DNA of 64,000 bases from Zopfochytrium polystomum (taxonomy: Eukaryota; Chytridiomycota; Chytridiomycetes; Chytridiales; Chytridiaceae): positions 1 to 64,000 of the forward strand of contig JAIVFJ010000319.1 in assembly GCA_025765615.1 (NCBI GenBank), read 5' to 3'. Below, piece after piece: positions 12,113-23,610 of this stretch. Each line of letters starts with the position of its first letter. The first letter of the stretch is position 1. A program made the position numbers and the translations under genes. The notes under the pieces were generated by a model, which saw only the letters and a list, made by a program, of their open reading frames with translations, did no database searches and was not told the DNA's origin.

Positions 12113-12675
12113 CAAATGGAACAGAAATTACCAGAGAAGAGTTTTGAATCAAAGAGAAACAGCTTATTCAGCAAAAAAACCATCTTATTTGATTTGATTC
12201 AATTTTTTGAATCAGACCAAAATTGGACCTTGTTTGGATTTGATTTGAGCAGTGTTAAGCCTTATCACTCTCTCTAAAGTGGGAGAGATGAGGGATGGGT
12301 GAGCCACCCACTTTCATCCTTTCTCTCTCCCTTCTTCCCTTTGTCTCTCTCTTTCTATCTCTGTAATTTCTGATTTGTGGTGGTGGGGAAGCAGATGAAA
12401 ATGAGCAAAGCACAACTGCTGTGTGTGGGACTGAATGAACTGGTCCTGTGTAGCACTGCTGTCTCATCCTAATCCTGCCCAATTGGTGGGAACACACTAG
12501 CAAGGGAGAATTTGACACACAACACATGAGGCCTGAGGAGGAGCTTGCAAAGAGGGGTAACTCAAACATCACCAGCAAGCAAAGCTCCACTTCCCTAAAA
12601 ATAAAAGAAAAAAATTAAAAAAAAAAACCAACAGTAAGAGGTGACAAGAATTCTTGTATTGTGTGGCACAGCACA

Positions 12676-12747
12676 GGGACTTATAGCTCAGTGGTAGAGC
12701 GGTCGACTGCAGATCGACAGGTCGCCGGATCAACCCCGGCTGGGTCC
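12676..12747 (+). tRNA. tRNA-Cys (GCA), imperfect acceptor
   Basis: Cloverleaf with anticodon arm GTCGA-CTGCAGA-TCGAC (anticodon GCA), D-arm AGCTC/GAGC and T-arm GCCGG/CCGGC. The acceptor stem has two mismatches and the T-loop reads ATCAACC instead of TTCRANN, so this copy may be impaired. Confidence 0.7.
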
Positions 12748-13058
12748 TCCTCTCTCCTGGCGCCTGTACTCCCAGGGGGAAGCATTTCAATGTCAGCAGG
12801 TTGACGCCCAAAAGGTGTGAAAGTGAGAGCCACAGGCCATGCTAGCATTTGCTGTACTTTGACTGCTTGCTGGCTCTGAGCAAGAAATAAAATGATCACA
12901 CACCTAGGACCAAGTTCCCCAGTGTGTGTGTGCGTGAGGGGGACAGAGTGCATGAGAAGAGAGAGAGAGAGAGTGAGATTGAAGACAGACAAAAGGAGAG
13001 ACATGGTGAAAGTGTAAAAATGTTGTCTACTGTCCCAAGCACGATACTGTGAGCACAG

Positions 13059-13146
13059 GCTGCCGTGGCGCAACTGGTTAGCGCGTGCGGCTGTTAGACA
13101 TGTACAGCAAACCGCAAGGTTGGTGGTTCAAGTCCACCCGGTAGCG
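13059..13146 (+). tRNA. tRNA-Asn (GTT) with 14-base intron
   Basis: Perfect acceptor pairing (GCTGCCG/CGGTAGC with one G-T), anticodon stem TGCGG/CCGCA and T-arm GGTGG-TTCAAGT-CCACC. The anticodon loop CTGTTA is followed by 14 extra bases at the canonical 37/38 intron position. Confidence 0.9.
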
Positions 13147-14228
13147 CTTTAGGACCTCCTGATCCCTCTTTGAAATGCTTTACAGTGCCAGCTTGAAAGC
13201 TCTGGGCTACCACCTGAAAAACAAGTAAAAATCAACTGTTGGTGGACTGGACAAGAGACAGCACACCTGCTGAAACAAAAAGAGAAGCTTGCATGTGGGT
13301 ATTTGGCTGTCAGTCTACAGTCATGACTTTCCTTTCATTTTCACTTGGTCACCCAAAGCTTTCAGGCTCACTGCTGGATTTGATTGCTTCACCCAGTAGG
13401 ACCACAGCTTTCCCACCATTTACTCCACTGTTTATTTTTGTGCAACTTGGATACCTCTCACAGCAGTAGTGTCATCTTGCTTTCACCACAAAATGAAGTG
13501 CACGTTGTTTCTGATTTCTCATTGTTTTGACTCTTGAGCAGATTTCACTCTCTTGCCAGCTCTTTTTCTTTCTTGTTTTTGTAATGCCTCGCTCTGTTTT
13601 CAGATTAGTTGAAGGCTATTTGCACACCAAAAGAGCTTTGAGGAAACGTGCAACCAACTTAATAAACCAAAGTTTGTTTGGGCTAGAGCTGTAATATCAA
13701 CACTCGACAATATCTTTCCAAAAATTGCCCTAACTCAATAGCCTTAATGCTGGAGAAACAATCAGTCAAACAGCTTGTGCATATAAAACTATTTTTGTAA
13801 GGGCTTGGGGCTGCCATCCAAGAAGAGCACGAGAATGGCGGATAAATAGGAAAAGAAAAAATTTGTTTGTGCTGGAAAGGAAAAAAAAAGAAAATTACGG
13901 TAGCGCCCAAAACAACTTTACAGATACAGATGACAGCCATTGTTGGTGGTAATGCTCAGTTTGGTGATGCAACAGGAAATTTTGCAAAACCTCTCTGACG
14001 GCCAGCATTATTTAAAAATAAAAAATTAAAAAATAAAAAATAAAAGGCCTTGCCTGTGTGTGGTGTGTGCATCCACCATATGGAGCAGGCAGAAGGTCAA
14101 TGTGTACATGTGGAAAGCATAGCCTCTGTTTGTTCTGGAGGCAGGTCTTTGCAGCAGTTACCACCCCAACCCATCTCCCAGCCCTGCAACATTTTACACA
14201 GGAAGCAACATATTAAAGCCTTGATGGG

Positions 14229-14266
14229 GGGCAGATGGCCGAGTTGGTCTAAGGCGCCAGATTAAG
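14229..14266 (+). pseudogene. 5' tRNA-Leu fragment (38 nt)
   Basis: GGGCAGATGGCCGAG then TTGGTCTAAGGCGCC, ending at ATTAAG in the anticodon loop. No 3' half follows. It matches the 5' half of the tRNA-Leu genes in this window and stops near the anticodon. Confidence 0.75.
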
Positions 14267-14541
14267 TGCAAACTAAGAAGTTTAAATGGTCAACCAAGCA
14301 GGATCAACCCTCTCTCCTTGTGTTTACTGCACAAAGGACTCAACCATACAGATCCTCCTCACAGAATGAGCATTTTCAAAACTGAATCCTGACCATATTC
14401 CAACTGCACACCGGTTGACAGAGTTTTCCTTATCTAGCATGTACAAAATTACTAATTAAGGGAAAAAGCCAAATTGGTGAAGCCAACCTCTGACTTTTTT
14501 CCTTCTGTCTGATTAAGGCAGCGAGCTTGTGTCAGGCAGAG

Positions 14542-14637
14542 GCTCTGTTAACTCAGTTGGTTAGAGTGTAGTGCTAATAAGCCCTCTTGTGGGCTTGAGG
14601 GACGCTAAAGTCACAGGTTCGATCCCTGTACAGAGCA
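14542..14637 (+). tRNA. tRNA-Ile (AAT) with ~22-base intron
   Basis: Acceptor GCTCTGT/ACAGAGC is perfect, D-stem ACTC/GAGT, T-arm ACAGG-TTCGATC-CCTGT. The anticodon loop CTAATA carries AAT, followed by about 22 intronic bases before the stem closes with CGCTA. Confidence 0.9.
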
Positions 14638-15191
14638 CTCTAAGGAACGCATGGATGTATGTGGGGGGGGGGGGGTGTGACTTATCTTACAGTTTGCATT
14701 TTATGCTAGCTCAATTCCTCAGATCAAAGTGACAGTGGCATTCTGACTTCTACAACTGGTTAGTTCTGGTCTGGATGTGAGCCTGCCTTCAAGGACAATC
14801 AGTTTGTCTGTCTTTCCGCATTAGCAAAAGTCCTGAGACCCAGTACAAGTGCAGTCATGCCCTAAGCACCAGAACAAAGGCTTGATTTGGCACATTTATT
14901 AGCTTTGACCATGTAACTTTGTTGGAATAAGCTGAGACAAACGCACTCCGCAAGTCCCCTCTGTACAACTTCCCTGAAACCACCATCCCACTCACTTGAG
15001 TGAAAACAAGCAAGCGTGAAGGAAGAACCATCCAGTGGAAAGGTAATAACTGTGGCTTGCTGCTCTGCGCTTTGTTCCATTGCAGTAATCTTGCAGCAGA
15101 GGCACTCTTCTTATTAACTGGGTGAAAGTAGGCTCCCCCTTGGCCTGACTGGGTTCCTCCCCTTTCCTCCTGCACCTCAAGAATAAGCAAC

Positions 15192-15263
15192 GGGGCTTGC
15201 TGGGGATTGAACCCAGGACCTCCTCCACCCGAAGGAGGAATCATACCACTAGACCACAAACCC
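15192..15263 (-). tRNA. tRNA-Pro (CGG)
   Basis: Acceptor GGGTTTG/CAAGCCC, anticodon arm CCTCC-TTCGGGT-GGAGG with anticodon CGG, T-arm CTGGG-TTCAATC-CCCAG. No intron. Confidence 0.9.
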
Positions 15264-15828
15264 ACTCATAATCTTTGTTGGGATATGCAGGGTTCCTTCA
15301 CAGATTTGCCTCAGGTGCACCAACTTCCACCAGACTGTAACACACAATCTCTGGATTAACTACACACAGAACAACAACACCAATCAGCTGAGAGCATTTT
15401 GCATTTTTCATTATTAGAGAGAAATGACATGAACTTGAAATGAACTTGATCTCAACTTGAACAAAACCTGAATTTGGACTTTGCCCTCAGAGATTGGCAG
15501 CAGGGGATTAAATTTGCAGCAAGCCCCCATCAACGCATAGAAAAAAGCTAAAAAAAAAAAAAAAAAAAAACCCCTTCTCAATTTGACATAAAGTATCTTT
15601 CAAATTGATCAAAAGTCCAGTTCAATGTTGTCGGGGCGGTTTGCCGTCATACATCTGCTTTGCTTGTCTATGAGTGTCCAACATCATTGGATTTTGTCGT
15701 TTGTATGTATGTACCGTTGTCACCCCTCTGCTGCACAGTACTGTTGCTAAGAGTCAGGATCTGCAACCTGAAACCTGCAACTGACAGACAATCTTCAGCT
15801 CAGAGGTGCCAGAGATGTGACACTGTGG

Positions 15829-15910
15829 TGAGCAGAGTGGGATTCGAACCCACACCCCTCTCGAGACTACGACCTGAACGTAGCGCCTTGGACCGCTCGG
15901 CCATCTGCCC
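15829..15910 (-). tRNA. tRNA-Leu (CAG)
   Basis: Acceptor GGGCAGA/TCTGCTC, anticodon arm CTACG-TTCAGGT-CGTAG (anticodon CAG), long variable arm and T-arm GTGGG-TTCGAAT-CCCAC. A class II tRNA without an intron. Confidence 0.93.
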
Positions 15911-16425
15911 TATTTCAAGCTAATAGTCGTGCAGTGTCAGAATCCATCCCATCTCAAACAACACACCTTTTGCCAGCGTAGAGTAAGAGCTGAAGAACCT
16001 AAACTATGACTGACACCTTGTGTGAGATACTCAAGAATCTCATACTGAGATGCAGGAGAAGCGAATGGGCTTGGGAAGTTGGGGGGGGGGTTGCCTTAGC
16101 AGGAAAAAAGATTTGATGGGCAAACGAGAAAATCCAAATTTGCTTGATTTCGATGTCCTGCACTGTATCTGCTTGCTGCTGTTCTTGGTGTGCAAGTGGG
16201 GTTTTGTTTGTGTGCTTGCTGGTTCTTTTGGTGTGGCTGCAGCCAAGTGGCCCTTGTCACTCCTTTTTGAAATTCTTAGCAGTTTTCTTGGATGTGCATC
16301 TTCCAGTCAGGGAGACTGTTTGGAAGACAGGCTTTGTGAGCGCATCGCCCAACAGCTCTTCTTGTCAGATTGGTCAGCCAGAGTGGCAGTGACACCAATA
16401 ACTCCAATGCATTCCAACAACCCTG

Positions 16426-16497
16426 TGGAGGCACAGGGGATCGAACCCTGGGCATCTCGCATGCGAAGCGAGCTATCTACCACTGATATATACCCCC
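16426..16497 (-). tRNA. tRNA-Ala (CGC)
   Basis: Acceptor GGGGGTA/TGCCTCC with wobbles, anticodon arm CTCGC-TTCGCAT-GCGAG (CGC), T-loop TTCGATC. Confidence 0.88.
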
Positions 16498-16877
16498 AAT
16501 AGCGGTGCCAGGGATCCCCTGGTAGTAACAACAAAAGCTTGCTGTGAAGCCTGTGACATTCCATCTAGTCTCACTTGGCAGGAGCTGGGCGCGTCTTATT
16601 TGTAACCATTGTAAACAGTCTACTCTGAGTGAGTGAGTGGAAGGAGTGAATGAAGTGGAGATGTGTGTTTGTGGGTGGTCCTTCTCCCCAACTTGGAGAG
16701 AAGAGAAAAAAACCCTGTTGTGAATTAATGATACATGATGATGATATACACGCTGTAATAGTTGCTAGGCAAGTGTGACCGGCACAGGGTAAAAACCTCT
16801 CCTATATTATCTGCTTGAGCAGAGGAGGACGAAAACTGTTGACACTGGGTTTCCATTCCACTTAATACTCGGAGTAT

Positions 16878-17012
16878 TTGTCATCAGCGCAAGCCAGCGC
16901 CCAGGTCTGCATTGGTGGTGGCTCGCTCTCCCATGGGCATCGTGAGAACAATAACTGACGGTCACAATAGGTTTGGGTCCGTCTTGTGCCTCTTGCTGCC
17001 AACCAGCCAGTT
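16878..17012 (+). repeat. inverted copy of the repeat at 20,052-20,190
   Basis: About 130 bases (containing CAGCGCCCAGGTCTGCATTG and CTCCCATGGGCATCGTGAG) reappear in reverse complement at 20,052-20,190 with modest divergence. The second copy directly abuts a Ty1/copia fragment, so this is probably retroelement-derived sequence. Confidence 0.7.
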
Positions 17013-17299
17013 CTGCCTAACAACCATTACGCAGATAAAGAGGCCAAGTGCCAGAACTGCACCTCTGGGCAAAATGGGGGGCAGGGGGAGAGGGGAAGAT
17101 GAGAAATGCCTTGAAAATGTTCTGCACACAAATTGCTATGGAAAACTGCCTTTTCAATGAAAGTGCAAGGAGTGTGGCTGATGCACAGTTTCAAACTTCA
17201 TACAGAATTGCTGGGCAAATTTCCTGGAACAGGCACAGCAGGACACAGTTTCCATAAGAAGTCAGTTTGTGCTGAGGAATTTGCATGCTGTCTTCCACA

Positions 17300-17302
<3 letters not shown>

Positions 17303-17336
<34 letters not shown>
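17303..17336. repeat. (AC)n microsatellite
   Basis: An uninterrupted run of 17 AC dinucleotides. Confidence 0.95.
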
Positions 17337-17338
<2 letters not shown>

Positions 17339-17603
17339 CCAAGAGCCTCCAAATGTTGCACGGGCGAGGAATCACAAGTGGCGAGGAATCACAAGTGGCA
17401 GGACAACAAAGTTTTAGTCAGGTGGAAAAACCCCCTCAACAGCTAGGAATTGTCATGTAAAAAGACTGCACATGAAAAGTCAAACCACCCAATCAAGAAG
17501 TTGGGTTTCAACATGCCTTAAAGTGGACCATTGGTATCAGTATCTTCAACTGTTAGGAACTCTAGAGACCTGATGGTAAGTATTTGTGCCCACAAAGCGG
17601 CAT

Positions 17604-17675
17604 TCCCAGTTAGTATAGTGGCTAGTATCACCCCCTGTCACGGGGTAGACCCGGGTTCAATTCCCGGACTGGGAG
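17604..17675 (+). tRNA. tRNA-Asp (GTC)
   Basis: Perfect acceptor TCCCAGT/ACTGGGA, anticodon arm CCCC-CTGTCAC-GGGG (GTC), T-arm CCGGG-TTCAATT-CCCGG. Confidence 0.95.
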
Positions 17676-17949
17676 GAGCATCACTTTCAAAGTGGGTTTT
17701 TCGACAGCAGTCAGTCCAATGAGTTGCCCAGATTCTCATCTGGTGGGGAAGGTGCCAAGCGCAACCACCTCCAGATGCATTGGGGTGAGTTCAGCCTTAA
17801 GCACTGTGCTGGTACAGTAGGTGCATGAGCTTCAAACATGTTCCACAACATGCCAGTGCTGGAACAGGAAGATTGCGTAGGCAGGGGCTATTAAAGGCTG
17901 CCAAACAACCACAAAGCACAAGCAGGCACAAATTGAAGAGGTTGGTGCT

Positions 17950-18258
17950 TGTCAGGAACATGGCAGGGACATGGCAAGGCAGACAAGGAACTGAGAGGAG
18001 TGATGATTGTATTGGAAACAATATTCACTTGAGGGATGGGACAGGTCCCCCATCCCCCTTTTATACCTTTTGAGAGTCTCCCTTGTCAAGACTCAAAGAA
18101 AGTTCCAGAAAGAGCAATTAGTAATACAATGATACCAATGATACCAATGACAACAAGACAAGTCAGGAAAGCAAAGAAGGTTTCCAGAAGGTTCCACAAG
18201 GTTCCATGAAGGAATGTTCTAGAAGGTTCCAGAGGTTTCCAGAGGGTGATTCATAACA
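17950..18258 (-). mobile_element. solo LTR (short variant) with 5-bp TSD
   Basis: Starts TGTCAGGAACATGG and ends GATTCATAACA on the plus strand, so it lies in the same orientation as the full element at 47-50 kb. It is ~50 bp shorter because part of the repeated TTCCAGAAGG block is missing. Flanked by GTGCT at 17945-17949 and 18259-18263, a perfect target-site duplication. Confidence 0.95.
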
Positions 18259-19399
18259 GTGCTGAGCATACTCCCCTTCCCTATTAGAGGACGGTACGCC
18301 CTTTCTTGTCGAACACCATAGCCTTTTTTGCCTCCTTTCTGTTTTTCAAACAATTGTTTTCTTTTATCGAAACAAAAATTAGAAAAAGGCAAATCTCGAG
18401 CTGCGAAAGGGGCCTAACCCTAGCGCCACAAAGGCGACTTTTTTGACATGATCAAAAACATCCAATCAACCTTTCGCTGCTGGCACTACCAAAAAACACC
18501 TCCCAATGAACAGCTCTTCTTGCGCTAGCACCTGATCAACACTGCTGGAGTTGGAGATTGTGATCACAATGTCAGTGAGGATGCCTGGGCTGTCGACTTC
18601 CAGGCTTCTAACGATCAGTTTGAGATTTTCTCCTCCTTTTGCAACTTTAGACAGCACAAATCACCCAAGTTGATTATACAGGGTCGCAGTCTGAGTGGCA
18701 CTTGGCTTTATCGCCCTCCCCCACTGACACCCACAAAAGTGCCCACCAATGGCTGTATGGGATTGGAACTTTTGAAGGGACAGACAAACTTTCTGCTTGC
18801 CCTTGAGCACCTCAGAGTATGTGCATCCATCCCATCCCCAACGAATTTCAACAAATACTGCCACTAATCTCACCATTGCAACTTTCCCAACACTTACTGT
18901 CGTTGTTGCAGCTGTGATCAGGTTGGGCCTTGGAGGTTAATGTTTTGTTTCTGCATTTCCACTTTTTTTTTATTTGCTTATTTTTTTAAATTTTTTTGGA
19001 TTGGATCAAAGTTTGAATTTTCATCCAGCTGGTGGCAGGCGCCACTTCCCACATCAAAACCTCTGCCCTAAACAGCCTGAGCCTTCAATGCCAACATACT
19101 TGGCTTCACTGAAACAGCTTGTCCATAAGCCATTCATCTCACCTCATGCTGGCAGCCCAGCCCACACCAAAGAGGAGCATCTCTGTCACTGATGACTGGG
19201 ACCTAATTGAGAAGATGAAGGTGGTTGAGGTTGATTGCTGGCTGTGGCATGGCGCATTGGGGGTGGCCTGCCTCTACTGGCAGTCACCAATTCCTCAAGG
19301 CTCTGCTAGCTTCCCTTGATCCCATCAAAACCTGCGCTTGGTAACAAACTTGTGTTTCCACCACAACAAGTCTGCAGCAAAGTACCGCACAAAGCTGAT
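18259..19399. other. intergenic; weak ORFs only
   Basis: Two minus-strand open stretches (18466-18657 and 18661-18876) have protein-like composition (for example NLKLIVRSLEVDSPGILTDI), but I recognise no family and see no clear splice sites. They may be remnants of a host gene. Nothing else is supportable. Confidence 0.3.
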
Positions 19400-19471
19400 T
19401 GCTACATGGTGGAATCGAACCACCGTTTCCTCGGCCACAACGAGGCGTACTAGCCACTATACGAATGTAGC
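19400..19471 (-). tRNA. tRNA-His (GTG)
   Basis: Perfect acceptor GCTACAT/ATGTAGC, anticodon arm CCTCG-TTGTGGC-CGAGG (GTG), T-arm GGTGG-TTCGATT-CCACC. Confidence 0.93.
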
Positions 19472-19655
19472 ATTGGGAATTCTTGCTTGTGTTTGCAAAA
19501 TACAAAATGCATATGTCTGCTGATCTGAGAGCAGCAGAGCACGGCAGCTGCAGGGTTTTGCTCAGAACTCCAGTTGATGGATTTGCACGCTCGCTGGCAA
19601 GTTGACCACTGCCTAGCAGTCCACACTGGGTGCCCTTGCCACAATCATTGTCTGT

Positions 19656-19738
19656 GGTCAGATGGCCGAGCTGGTCTAAGGCGCCGCACTCAAGTTGCGG
19701 TCTCTCACGAGGCGTGGGTTCGAATCCCACTCTGACCA
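19656..19738 (+). tRNA. tRNA-Leu (CAA)
   Basis: Acceptor GGTCAGA/TCTGACC, anticodon arm CCGCA-CTCAAGT-TGCGG (CAA), long variable arm, T-arm GTGGG-TTCGAAT-CCCAC. No intron. Confidence 0.95.
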
Positions 19739-20051
19739 TTTTCCCCAGCAGTTGGGCACTAATTGCAGAAAGCCAGGGTGGCAGAATCCCCAGAATCCAC
19801 AAAGGCGCCACCTGAATTTGTCAGTCCTGTCGCCTGGAGCAGGCCATGGCTTGTGGCAAACTGTGGCAGGTGGCTTGCTGTGGCAGTGGCCAATCTGGTG
19901 GCCAAGACTATCCAGGTTCCAGGGCAATCCAGTGTCCCATGCTTATTAGGGCCAAGAAGAGCAAGCAGTCACAGCAGCCTAATCACCCGCACCAGCCAAA
20001 AGAAACACAATATTGTCCAATGTTTTTCTTTTCCAGCTGTTAGGTGGAGCT

Positions 20052-20190
20052 GACTGGTTAGTAGCAAGAGGCACAAGACAGACCCAATCCTATTGTGACT
20101 GTCAGTTATCATTCTCACGATAGCCATGGGGAGAGCCAGCCACCACCAATGCAGACCTGGGCGCTGGCTTGCGCTGTTGACAAACTACGC
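20052..20190 (-). repeat. inverted partner of the repeat at 16,878-17,012
   Basis: Reverse complement of the 16.9 kb copy. It runs straight into the copia integrase fragment that follows, which suggests both are parts of one degraded retroelement family. Confidence 0.7.
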
Positions 20191-20510
20191 AATACGCCAC
20201 GCTTCATTCCTGTGCAATTGTGCGCAACACACTCGCAGTGGTCGAATTCCATTTGAATATTACCAAGGCCGAAAACCCAACCTATGCCACCTTGGAATTT
20301 TCAGCTGCCTCATTGTCACACTCAACAATGAGTACACAGAACCTGCAAACTCACGCAAGACCAAGTTCTCTCCTCGGGCCTCACTTGGACTCTTCTTGGG
20401 TTTCGACACAGACAGCAAGTCTATTGCCCTCAGCTACAACTTTGCTGGACAGACCAATCTTCAGACACGCCACTATAACTTGCATGAGGAGGGTTTTTTT
20501 GGAGGATGAC
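20162..20510 (+). pseudogene. Ty1/copia Pol fragment (integrase C-terminal region)
   Basis: The translated frame reads ALLTNYAIRHASFLCNCAQH, then RIPFEYYQGRKPNLCHLGIF and SPRASLGLFLGF. This is the characteristic copia integrase end: the P(Y/F)E....KP.L.HL.(V/I)F.C motif followed by the retroviral SH3-like K...G.FLGY motif. The frame ends in FFGG without reverse transcriptase. Only about 115 residues remain, and the integrase catalytic core is absent. Dead retrotransposon debris among tRNA genes. Confidence 0.8.
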
Positions 20511-21642
20511 GGTCATGAAGACAGTCATCATACTAAATTCCTTGCTTGCATATTGTTCAAATATTCACTCAGAAGTATGATTGTACAGTTTTGGTGAGTC
20601 CGCAATATTCAGTTTAAAATGTATTCAAGAGGCCCCTTACATTCTTTGTGCTGGAAGGGCAATTTGAACAAAATTATCTGGCCTTGAGCTGGTGAGTTCC
20701 TGTATCAACTGTGTTGTGAAACTCTGCTGATCATGTTTCATGTTGTCACAGTGCACTGAAGGACAACACAACTTTCACATCCCAAGATGAAGTGATGCAT
20801 TTGAAGAGTGGGTTTGAGATTTTAATTATTTTTTGTTCTTCTTTTTTTTAACAGAAGACATCTTGATTGCTTCAGGAAGCAAAACTGTTGCACCTACTTG
20901 GGAGAGAGGCCCTTACAGGGGATGAAGGGGAAGGGCGTAATGGCTGGTTGCGAATGGCCACTGCATTGTTTTGGGGCATACCATAACTGCAAGGTCCAGA
21001 AATCTGGGCCATGGGAAGCAAAAATAATTGCCAGGTGTCGAATTGTGCATTATTGGCTGTGGATTCCTGTGGCAGCTGTTTGGACCAGGCCACAGTTTCT
21101 CTTACCTGGACAACCCTGGCTCATACTTCACCATGGCTTTAGGAAAGCCCAATCTGCTGGTTGGCCATCTCCAGTGGACAGCCATGGCCATTGGACAGCT
21201 GTGGCAAGTTGGCAACAGGATGCCCAGCCACTTTGGACAGCCAGCCACTTTGGCTTACCAAAGTCCACAGTTCCTCCCCAATTAGTGCCACAATTTCTGA
21301 TGTGACTGCCTTGTGGAGGAGACATACACTGAGAGATGGTTGTGCATGGATCACTTTGTGTGGGCACAGTTAGGGTGTTTTTCTTCCCACCTCAGGCTGG
21401 CCAGCAGTGGTTGAGCAGGACAGCGCTGCGTTGAGCTTTGCCACACTGTGTGTGACTGTGTGTGTGTATGTGTGCAAACGTGTGTGCGTGCATGCATAGG
21501 TCTTTATCTGTGTGTGCAAGTGTGTTTGTCTGGACAAGCATTGCTCACACGCCCTAGCCTTGGCCCGCTGCAACAGATTGGCCAGCACATCAATCAAAGC
21601 TGCTTGAGTTTGAGTTGGGCTAGTCAAACAGTGAATTAGGGA
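20511..21642. other. intergenic, no gene seen
   Basis: Contains a TG-rich stretch at 21,445-21,525 and repeated TGGCCA/CCATGG-rich text at 21,050-21,290, but no coding or RNA gene that I can support. Confidence 0.4.
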
Positions 21643-21734
21643 GCCTTCTGCTCAACTGACAGAGCGTATCCTGCGTAGGAGGTCACACAGCCCTTGCAAG
21701 GATAAAGTCGTTGGTCTGATTCCAGCAGAGGGCA
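21643..21734 (+). tRNA. tRNA-Thr (CGT)-like with ~21-base intron, U33 changed
   Basis: Acceptor GCCTTCT/AGAGGGC, D-stem GCTC/GAGC, anticodon stem TATCC/GGATA and T-stem GTTGG/CCAGC all pair. The loop reads TGCGTA then about 21 intronic bases. Anticodon CGT (Thr) is the best reading, but position 33 is G instead of the near-universal T, and the T-loop is TCTGATT. Possibly a decaying gene. Confidence 0.6.
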
Positions 21735-21778
21735 GAGATTGGCTTTGTTGACATTTTAGCTATCAATCACACAACGAT

Positions 21779-21849
21779 TGCAACAGCCGGGAATCGGACC
21801 CGGGTCTACCGCGTGGCAGGCGATAATTCTACCACTGAACCACTGTTGC
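21779..21849 (-). tRNA. tRNA-Gly (GCC)
   Basis: Acceptor GCAACAG/CTGTTGC, anticodon loop CTGCCAC (GCC), T-arm CCGGG-TCCGATT-CCCGG. A typical eukaryotic tRNA-Gly. Confidence 0.93.
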
Positions 21850-22181
21850 TCGTTCTAATTGGGAATTATTTGTTTCCTCTTAACCTTTCGAAACAAAACC
21901 TTCATCTTGCCCTCAACACTTTGAGGCTTATCATGCTTCTCCTGAGCTGCTGTGGGTCCCCGTTTCACACTGCAGGCTGGCTGGGGCGGCTGTGATAGCG
22001 TTTCTAGCTCTGACTGTTTCATTTGGACTTCTAGGACCAGAAGCTTGCTGCAAAATGGTTTGAGGCTTCGAGGCCAGAGCGGCCAAGACCACCTCCAAGT
22101 GCTCATGCAGTGTCAAAAGCAGTGGAAGTGTCAATAGCACTGGGACCAGTGCAAATGTCATTCATTTTTCCTCAGGGTTAC

Positions 22182-22440
22182 TCACAACACAACAGTGCTG
22201 GCCTGAACAGATGTCCAGATGATAGTTGGTCCTCCAAAAAGAACATTGTAGCTGAGCTGTGATTTTCCATCTGAGTGGACGCTGTGGGCAGTGTCAGTGT
22301 AACCAGCAACATTGAGAATTCTCATATGCTGCTCTCTGTGATCTTTGCTGAAAGCGCTGAGATACCAAAACTGCTGGAGCAAGATCCCCAGTCGCGTGTG
22401 TGTTGCCAGGTAGTTGGTGCTGCCGAGAATTGCCTGATAT
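22182..22440 (-). pseudogene. Ty1/copia reverse transcriptase/RNase H fragment
   Basis: The minus strand reads GSTNYLATHTRLGILLQQF, then NVAGYTDTAHSVHSDGKSQ and GGPTIIWTSVQASTVVL. These correspond to the end of copia RT (GSLMYL..TRPDI) and the RNase H start (GYSDADWA....KS.SGY.F.L.....SW.S.KQ.TVA). The catalytic Asp context is altered and the piece is short. No LTRs are recognised nearby. Confidence 0.75.
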
Positions 22441-22539
22441 AGTTTCTGATCTGCAGCTGCTTAACAAACCCCTAGATTGCAATCAAAGCAAGGCTCCAAG
22501 AAAGGGCATGAGATAAGCAAGCAGCACACACCAAGCCAA

Positions 22540-22612
22540 GGGCGTGTGGCAAAATGGTTACCGCGCTTGACTACGAATCAAGAGATTCCAGGTTCGACCC
22601 CTGGCACGCTCG
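22540..22612 (+). tRNA. tRNA-Arg (ACG)
   Basis: Acceptor GGGCGTG/CACGCTC with one wobble, anticodon arm CTTGA-CTACGAA-TCAAG (ACG), T-arm CCAGG-TTCGACC-CCTGG. Confidence 0.93.
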
Positions 22613-23014
22613 CTCCAACACCCAGCCTTGATGGCGCACAAGGGGCCTTAAAAAAAAGGAATCTGGGCTGTGAGGATTTGCAGAGAGTTGAGGACACGGG
22701 ACGTAATGCAAGGTGGCAGCTGAGATTGTTAGGAGTGTGACAGAGGTGACAGTGGCAACAACAAGAGCGTCAAAACTGGACTGTCAGCGGTTGAATGTTT
22801 TCTTCTTATTGAAAAAGCTACAAAGTGGCAAGATCTTGTAAAGAATGTGCAGCGACCAGTTGAACCAAGTACAAGAATACAAGGGTAAACAAACAAGCTA
22901 ACCATTTTCTGGTTCCTTTGACCTTGGGACAATCTGCCCGATTTAGCAAGGTCAAGTCTGCAGTTTCAGGATTGGTGCTTGAGGCTAAGGGGGCAGATTA
23001 TGCCCGCATCACAA

Positions 23015-23086
23015 GGGGCTTTGGTCTAGGGGTATGATTCCTTCTTAGGGTGGAGGAGGTCCCGGGTTCAAGTCCCGGAAGCCCCC
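23015..23086 (+). tRNA. tRNA-Pro (AGG)
   Basis: Perfect acceptor GGGGCTT/AAGCCCC, anticodon arm CCTTC-TTAGGGT-GGAGG (AGG), T-arm CCGGG-TTCAAGT-CCCGG. Confidence 0.95.
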
Positions 23087-23610
23087 CTTGAATCGTTGCT
23101 TCAAGTTACAGCTTGATCAGCGCACCAACTTGAGCTGTTGCTGTGTGGTGTTGAAGAGCCTCATGGTTGTTTTGGCCTGCAAATGCTGTGGAAGCCTGGC
23201 ACAAGCTCCTTGACCACTGGTGGAAGTTGGATGTGGAAGTTGGATGTGGAACCTTTGGGCAAAATTGTGTCAGGATGGGGTGGGATGGGAAGGATGTACA
23301 ATTGTAAGCCAATCTTCCAGTCACTGGCAAAACTTGTGTCTTGCACAGCAAGCCGTTTTTGATGCACCTGTTTGGTTTGGGTCTGTTGGCGTAGGTAGTG
23401 TACAGGAAGTTTAACCTGACACTGTGGGGCAAATGGGCACCTTGTGCATGGGAGATTGAGTTTTGGTCCTTGTAGCAGTTTTGTATAGCAACAAACACAA
23501 GGCAGACAGAAATCAGCTTCAACCTCACCACTGCACGTTCAGTAGTGTACTTCATCCATCCCCACAGTGGCCAATCAGCCAAAACCTGAACAGTGCTCTT
23601 GTGCATAGGA

